Below are positions 58,287 through 64,000 of a DNA stretch of 64,000 nt, piece after piece (the first letter of the stretch is position 1; every line of letters begins with the position of its first letter). Below the pieces are notes generated by a model. The model had not been told where the DNA came from, ran no database searches, and worked only from the letters and a program-made list of their open reading frames with translations. Source of the DNA: Plantago ovata (taxonomy: Eukaryota > Streptophyta > Magnoliopsida > Lamiales > Plantaginaceae); assembly GCA_028274465.1 (NCBI GenBank), contig CM051456.1:100539348-100603347 (forward strand), written 5' to 3'. Position numbers and translations under genes: made by a program.

Positions 58287-59485
58287 TGATGAACGTTGGA
58301 TTGTCGAGTTCCAATTAATCAAATAAATTTGTATTTAGCCAAAGTCAATTCACAACTACAACAAAAACCGTAGTGCAGCAGTAGAATAACCTCAAGTGTC
58401 AATCTCTAAGGACTATAACTAGCTTTATCTAATTTAACTTGAGAATATAAAATAGCAGACGACTTAGCAAAGGATTTTCTTAACAGATAATGGAGATTGG
58501 TGATAGTATGGTCATTCAAAGCGTAACGGGTTAATAATCATGCATAAATTCCTCGGTCTTGCATGGAGATCTTTGATCAATGAATTGTCCAATTGTGTTC
58601 CGTAATTATTCAACACTACGAAGATATAGATTTAGATAGATCAAAGAAATAAAGCAATAACTCAGAGTATAATGCGCGATATAGTCATTAGCATAATTAT
58701 CAACCCTTCGCTAAGAAATCACATACTATCACCAACGAGAAGTTTAGCTACTCATAGTTGTCATGCAATCAACAGAAATCATACCACGAATGAATGAAAA
58801 CATGATGAAAGATATATAAAAATAAGTAGAAAAACTGTAAGATACAATGTTACCAAAGCTTGTCAATCTCCGAAGAATCGCGATCTTACAAGCTCCAAAC
58901 TGCTAAGAAAAAGTATCTCCTAAGCTAAGAACCCCCAGAACAGGCTCCGGGAAATTCCTACCTAAAACTACAGAGAAAGGTGAGAGAAAAGGTCTGGAAA
59001 AGTATGAAAAACGGAGAAAACTGAGCAACTATATATAGGCTTTCGAATTGTGTGGGGCGAAGGGCCCCACACACCGGGCGATTCGCCTGGTGTGGGGCGA
59101 TTCGCCCCACATCCCGGGCGACTCGCCCGGGTGTAAATTTCGGCCAGATACGCGTTTTCGACGCGTTTTTGGATTTCTTCCCCTTTTCGGACTCGGTTTC
59201 TTCCTTCTAGTGACATTCTAGCCTCCAGATTCGGTCCCTCGACTTGAAATCCTATCCAGAATCTTTCAGATACTCCATTTAGGCTTCTGGAACACCAATT
59301 CCTTGTCTACTTCAATATAATTGCCCGGAAAATCTCGTTTTTCACCCAAAACCTGTAAAATACAAACTAAAGGGAAACGTGACACTATTCTAATAAAATG
59401 CACTAAAATATAGCTAAATTAACATAGAGGATAGCTAAAATAGGTGAAAAAGACTCAAATGAAAGTGTAAAATACACGTTCATCA
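58287..59485 (-). repeat. G3 5' LTR (right, 1,199 bp)
   Basis: TATA box CTATATATAG near 59030, with the palindrome array at 59051-59131 on its upstream (transcribed-strand) side, including an intact CCGGGCGAGTCGCCCGG. It is almost identical to the left LTR. Confidence 0.93.
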
Positions 59486-59490
59486 GTATC

Positions 59491-61075
59491 TTGTTGTGTC
59501 TCTGCTGAAATTGGTTCATCAGCAACTGCTTGTTCAGCATTGCCGGTTTGAGGTAACTCGTCAGCAGACACAGGAAGTTGCGTAGTTTCAGCAACATCGG
59601 GAACAACTGCATCCTTAGCCGGAAATTTTTTATCATGAACTACATTTATCTTGTCATGACTTGGGGTAGGAGTGTCATTGTCAGAATCATCATTAAGTTC
59701 AATTGATTTGACATTTCTAGCATCGGATTCAGTTCTTTACTCGTGTATGAGTAATTTCTTCATACATTCTGATATCTCTTCTCCAGCAGGGACTCCTTGT
59801 GATGTTTCATAGAATACAACATGCACTGATTCTTCGATCTTTTGTGCCTTTTTGTTGTAAACTCTATAAGTTTTACTATGCAAGGAGTAGCCAAGAAATA
59901 TCGCTTCATCTGCCTTTGGTTGAAATGCTCTTAAGTATTCTCTACCATTGTTAAGAACAAAGCATTTACAACCAAATAATCTTAGATGAGTGATGTTAGG
60001 AGGTCTTCCAACAAATAAGTCATAGGGAGTTTTGTTGTATTCCTTAGTTATCAAGCATCTATTTTTAGTATAGCATGCGGTATTAATCGCTTCAACCCAA
60101 TAAGCTTCACTTATTTCAATGTCAGCAAGCATTGTTCTTGCTTCTTCCTTAAGGGTACGATTCTTCCTTTCAGCAACACCATTTTGTTGAGGTGTCCTTA
60201 CTGAGGATAACTGATGTTGTATGCCTTTGGAAGTGCAATACTCAGTTATGTACTGGTTTACAAACTCAGTACCATGGTTTGTTCTTATGACTTTTACCTT
60301 GTCATTTTTCATGACTTCGAGCTTGTTCAGCAAGTTAGGTATTTCAGTCCTTGTTTTAGACTTGTGTTTTATAAATACTACCCAAGTGAATCTTGAATAG
60401 TCATCTACCACCACCAGACCATACTTCTGGCCAGCATAGCTTGTTGAAGAATATTCAAACAACTCCATGTGCAAGAGTTGTAAAGGTTTTATAGTTGACG
60501 GTACTGCCTTGTTCTTGAAAGAAGTTTTGGTTTGGTTTCCTTGCTGACATGCCGTGCAAACACCATCCTTCTTAAAAGTAACCTTAGGTAATCCAACTAC
60601 AAGTGCCTTTTTAGACAGCTTATTCAACGTCTTGAAGTTTAGGTGACTTGTTCGTTTATGCCATAACCATACTTTTTCAGCAAGGCAATCATGATCTGAG
60701 ATAATGCATTTTTCAACGATTGTTGAAGACCAATCTACGGTATAGAGACCTCCTGATCTTCTAGCAACCATGATAACCTTCTTTGTCTCAAAGTCAATAA
60801 GTTTACATTCATCACTTTTGATTTTGATGAAGTAACCTTTGTCAGCAAATTGAATCATGCTGAAAAGGTTAAACTTAAGATTTTTGACATAAAGAACTCC
60901 AGAAATGGTAATGCATCCTAACTTCACATCACCATAACCTTTAGTAGAACCAAAGCCTCCACCAGCAAACCTTATTGTTGGACCTTTAGACCACCGTCTA
61001 TAGTTTATAAGGTTTTTCTTATTGCCCGTCATGTGCTATCACACAACCACTGTCAAAGTGCCATATTGCTTTGTT
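59491..61075 (-). pseudogene. Sirevirus-like protease and integrase
   Basis: The protease motif WHFDSGC (about 61070-61045) is followed by a frameshift before HMTGNKKNL. The 431-codon frame 61032-59737 has the pre-integrase zinc motif LWHKRTSHLN...CTACQ with all four ligands, and the integrase core VVVDDYSRFTWVVF, RTPQQNGVAERKNRT and LFGCKCFVLNN. Two of three catalytic acids are altered: LLHMDL-type Asp is Glu (LLHMELF), and the RSDHGTEF Asp is Asn (RTNHGTEF). After TAG near 59737 a linker rich in AET words leads to the G3 insertion. Confidence 0.9.
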
Positions 61076-61109
61076 TGTCTCCGTGGCTGAAGTCTGCACA
61101 ATCAAGAGC

Positions 61110-61607
61110 AAACAAATTAATTATCCAATATTGGATGTCCATTAACATGTTCAAGAAAACGTCCAGTGGAAACCCAAGTCTTGAGTGTTTCAAACTTGAC
61201 TTGTTTTCTACTTGCTGAGGAACTAGAAGGTTTAGAACCGAAAGACTTTTGATCATTGCTAATCAAGTCCACTTTGTGATGTGGTGTGCATCTCTTGCTT
61301 GGTTGACCCTTTTGCTTAACATACTTTTCAGTAAGTTCTTTTCTAGCAAGGTTCCTTCTAGTCCTAGCCTTTTGAGTATTGTCAGTACTCTTAGGCTTGG
61401 TTTTGTTCAACTCTTTGAAGTATCTTTGCTGACTTTGCTTATACTCATGAAAATTTTGATTTTGCTTGGTTTTGAATCGAAGTCCACTTTTCGGAGTATG
61501 CTGAGCTTTTGTCTCAGCAACCTTACTTGATTCGGGTTTGTCAACAAAGCTCTTCTGATTACTTTTAGTAATCTTGCCTTTAGTCTTAACAACTTGCTTT
61601 TCAGCAA
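61110..61607 (-). pseudogene. Sirevirus-like gag-pol linker
   Basis: Basic, lysine-rich frames 61607-61407 and 61410-61117 connect the gag tail and the protease. No domain is recognised. A frameshift around 61410 separates the two parts. Confidence 0.55.
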
Positions 61608-61638
61608 CTTGTTTGGCGGAATGCTTTACATCATCCTT

Positions 61639-62487
61639 TTACTGAACAGTTTGCTTTTCAGCAACCTGTTTTTCTTTTAAACTCTTGTTACTTTGAGTAG
61701 CAACAACGGGCTTTTCGGTCGTAGGTACTTGATTGCTTATTTCAACAACCCTAGATTGACCAATTTGATAGAGTTCTGGTTGACCACTATCAGTTCCACG
61801 AACAAAGGTGATTAGTGATTTGTCTTTACTCAAGAGTATTACATCATCACCTTCATACGTGGCACCTAAACCTTCTTTTTGAGATGGATCTCTCAGATAA
61901 GAGTTTAGTTCAGTCAGCGTGTTACTAGCATCCGCATAAGATTTGAAATTGACTTTCATCTTTTTCATTTCTTGTATTTCAGCAAGTAACTTTAGAATTG
62001 AGGACTCATACTCTTCCAATTCTATTGCCATTTGAGCATTCTTCTCTGTAGCTTCAGCAATTAACTTCTTGAGATGCAATATTTCAGCATCCTTCTTTTC
62101 TGACTCAACGCTCAGCAAGACGTACTTTGCAGTAGTTTGCTTAGTTAGAAGTTTAGCATTTTGTAGTTTCTCTTGCTGTTTGCTCAGAGTTTTCTCAAAT
62201 CTTTCAATTTCTCCTTGAATTCTATCAAGGTCAATGTCATCTTCACTTTCTGAATCAGAGTCAGAGGTAGGGCAATTTAACTGACCGGCCATGAGGCAGA
62301 ACTCGTAGTTTGACACATCTGGATAAGCTTCCATAGCTATTCCACAAACTTCCATGCCAATCTCTACGTCAAGAGTGGCTTCTTCTTCTTCAGTGTCTGA
62401 ACTCTCTACCTCACTGTCTTCAGAGCTTGTTTCAATGCAAAGAGCATCGATTTTTGCTTGAAGCTTTTTCTTTTTTTCAACAATCAA
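61639..62487 (-). pseudogene. Sirevirus-like gag C-terminal coiled coil
   Basis: 282 codons: a basic start (EKKKKLQAK), an acidic block (SSEDSEVESSDTEEEEA), then long heptad-rich helices (RIQGEIERFEKTLSKQQEKLQ, EILHLKKLIAEATEKNAQMA, ILKLLAEIQEMKKMK) and a globular-looking part with GLGATYEGDDVILLSKDKS. A Gag with a long coiled coil after the zinc knuckle is characteristic of Sireviruses and may mediate binding to host proteins such as dynein light chain in some members (known for the group, not shown here). Confidence 0.75.
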
Positions 62488-62529
62488 AGCCCTCTTGAAT
62501 TTCTTCTTCTTTTCAGCAGATTTCCCTTT

Positions 62530-63508
62530 CAGTAAGGGGCAGTTTACTTTAAAGTGTCCAGGCTTCTTGCAATAAAAGCAAGAAGCTGAGCTTGCTTGTT
62601 CAGCAACCTAGCTTCATTCTTGTATTTATGGTAGTTGTTACCAAGATGCTTTTTCAGCTTCTCTTTTGCTTTTCGCCTTTCAAGTTCCTTACTGATGAAT
62701 TTCTTCATGTTTCTAACAACAAGAGCGTTTTCATCAGCAGACTCTTTATCATTCTTCTTTTGAGAAGATGACGGCTTGGCAGCAAGAGCAATGTTTTGCG
62801 ATTTTTCAGCAAACACATTTTCTCTTTGCTTTGTCTCATAGTTGACAGTAGCAAGATGAGAGAACAACTCGGTTGGAGTGATATTTGGCATTCCTTGATT
62901 ATAGTAGAAATTTTGAGTGTGGATCCATTCTTGGTTCAGACTTCTAATAATGGTTTTCACCTTTTCAGAATCTGAATAGAAGTTTCCAACTCCTAAGGCA
63001 GCCATCTCACTCACTAGAGTTGTGAATCTAAAATCCAAGTCTTCCAGTGACTCATTTGCACCTTGTTTGAAGTTTTGAAACTTCAACTTTAGCACTTCGA
63101 GTTTGTTCTCCTTGGTTTTGTCAGATCGAACACAAAGATCTTGAACCATTTTTCAAGCTTCCTTGGCAGTTTTGGCACCCACAGTTTGCACTGTATAATA
63201 TCTGGAGTAGATCGAATAATGATGTTTCTTGCTTGGCCATCAAGACGGTATCTTTTGGCTTCGTCGGAAGTCCATTCCTCTCTTGGTTTTGGAACGGCGA
63301 TATCAACCGGTTCTCCTAAGATAGTTTCCTTTCCAGCAGTATCTGCGATTTTGTGAGGAAAACTTCTCTCAAGTTTAGTTATCTTGATAGGTCCATCATT
63401 TATGACAGTAACCATCTCATCACTAATGGCCTCAAGATGTAGCATCATGTTGTTTCGCCATTTTTCATAGTTTTTCAGCTTCAGCAAGGGAGCGTCTCTT
63501 AGCGACAT
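62530..63508 (-). pseudogene. Sirevirus-like gag
   Basis: ATG at 63506-63508 (MSLRDAPLLKLKNYEKWRNN), a DUF4219/UBN2-type copia Gag. The frame changes near 63120 to the capsid part FKQGANESLEDLDFRFTTLVSEMAALG, and again near 62590, where the zinc knuckle CFYCKKPGHFKVNC (62530-62590 region, CX2CX4HX4C) lies in a third frame. Gag starts about 100 bp from the primer site. Confidence 0.87.
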
Positions 63509-63606
63509 CCTGTCAGCAAATGACTACCAAACTAATAAAGTGAAAGTGATTTACGGAAAGCACCTAAGGGGATCTAGGTTCAGTGCTGAAGGTTAAAGAA
63601 CCTCCA

Positions 63607-63618
63607 GCTCTGATACCA
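63607..63618 (-). other. Sirevirus-like primer-binding site
   Basis: TGGTATCAGAGC on the minus strand, two bases from the LTR, is the initiator-Met tRNA type. It fixes the orientation of the element as right to left. Confidence 0.93.
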
Positions 63619-63620
63619 CT

Positions 63621-64000
63621 TGTTGGTCCCTTTAAACAACAAGAAAAGACTAGGGGGGGGGGGTGAATAGTCTTTTCAAACTTTTCGTCATTTAAAACTT
63701 TCTCAGCAAGTGCTTATTACTTTTCAATAATGAGTTTTTGCTGGTACTTAACTGTCTCAGCAAGTACTTATTACTTTTCAGTAATGAGTTTGCTGGTACT
63801 TAAAAACAGAGTGCGGAAGTCTTTTACAATAAGTGCTTTTCAGAGAGCTAGTTTCAGTAAGTGAGCAGAGTGATAGTGTACGAGAGATATAACTTGCTGA
63901 AAACTAAATGCAGTAAAGTAAATCACACAAACACTTTTATAGTGGTATCTGAGAGTGGCGTAATCTCTCAACTAATCCACTTTGTCCTTTCTAGGACTGA
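63621..64000 (-). repeat. Sirevirus-like 5' LTR (right), first 380 bp in window
   Basis: It starts TGTTGGTCCCTTTAAAC and matches 42003 onward, with a G run, two 52-bp units instead of three, and scattered substitutions. It continues past the window end. Confidence 0.92.

Larger units (their letters stand above)
54247..59485 (-). mobile_element. G3: Athila-like non-autonomous element (5.24 kb)
   Basis: LTRs at 54247-55434 and 58287-59485, TGATGAA(T/C)GTTGG to CACGTTCATCA, with a perfect 5-bp target duplication GTATC (54242-54246 and 59486-59490). The primer site is at 58266-58283 and the polypurine tract GGTTTGGGGAGTT next to the left LTR, so it is minus-oriented. The 2.85-kb interior has a gag-like gene unlike that of G1/G2 and only the last residues of the G1-type extra ORF. 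There is no protease, RT or integrase. It splits the Sirevirus-like pol between integrase and RT. Confidence 0.94.
42003..64000 (-). mobile_element. Sirevirus-like Ty1/copia element (extends past window)
   Basis: The left LTR starts TGTTGGTCCC at 42003 and the matching right LTR at 63621, next to the inverted primer site. The element therefore reads from right to left. Order on the minus strand: gag with coiled-coil tail, protease, integrase, [G3], RT, RNase H, then an extra ORF region of about 5 kb (without insertions). A long gag coiled coil plus an ORF after RNase H is the Sirevirus plan. All parts carry frameshifts or stops. It inserted into the Copia-1 3' LTR. Confidence 0.87.

Overview
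The window looks like a transposon graveyard from the nuclear genome of a flowering plant, probably a eudicot. It is AT-rich, has long (TA)n tracts, and every coding region I can recognise belongs to a plant transposable element: Ty1/copia, a Ty3/gypsy Athila-like family, a hAT DNA transposon, solo LTRs and tRNA-derived SINE-like pieces. I found no intact host gene, no rRNA or functional tRNA gene, and nothing prokaryotic.

Layout. 1-10373 is AT-rich intergenic sequence. It holds a SINE-like promoter (~505-660), a 150-bp tandem duplication (1093-1398), a 970-bp non-autonomous hAT element with a perfect 8-bp target duplication (1858-2827), and a minus-strand copia solo LTR (4228-6723) that itself contains another solo LTR (4288-4807). 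From 10379 onward the window is one nested stack. Its oldest unit is Copia-1: 5' LTR at 10379-10948, gag and pol to 13982, the rest of RT and RNase H at 40666-41644, and a partial 3' LTR at 41723-42002. It is therefore spread over more than 31 kb. Inside it lie a dead hAT element (13983-17408, TSD cacacact) and a larger insertion split into 17432-17919 and 40388-40665. That insertion encloses Copia-2 (17920-26622) and the Athila-like element G1 (26623-40387). G1's gag-protease gene is in turn broken by its young relative G2 (31453-37848, TSD ttaag).

At 42003 the Copia-1 3' LTR is interrupted by a large minus-strand Sirevirus-like copia element that runs off the window. Its 5' LTR begins at 63621. 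It carries gag with a coiled-coil tail, protease, integrase, RT and RNase H, and then an unusually long extra ORF region (about 51.5 down to 43.8 kb). A 5.2-kb Athila-like non-autonomous element, G3 (54247-59485, TSD gtatc), sits between integrase and RT, and a 2.5-kb solo LTR (47031-49576) sits in the extra ORF.

How the parts relate. G1, G2 and G3 share LTR ends (TGATGAA...TTCATCA), a tRNA-Asp-type primer site and a 3' region with repeated hairpin/PPT-like motifs. None of them encodes RT or integrase, so they would have needed enzymes from another element. G1 also encodes a protein resembling the 'putative plant transposon protein' domain, apparently with its own upstream palindrome array and 5'-UTR intron. 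The Sirevirus-like element has a similar protein at the matching place after pol, behind a TATA box. Every coding region here has stops, frameshifts or interruptions. I did not find a new defence or metabolic system. The least explained structures are the GC palindrome arrays at the LTR promoters of the G family, their copy upstream of the G1 extra ORF, and the extra-ORF architecture shared by a Ty3 and a Ty1 lineage. All assignments were read by eye, without database searches.
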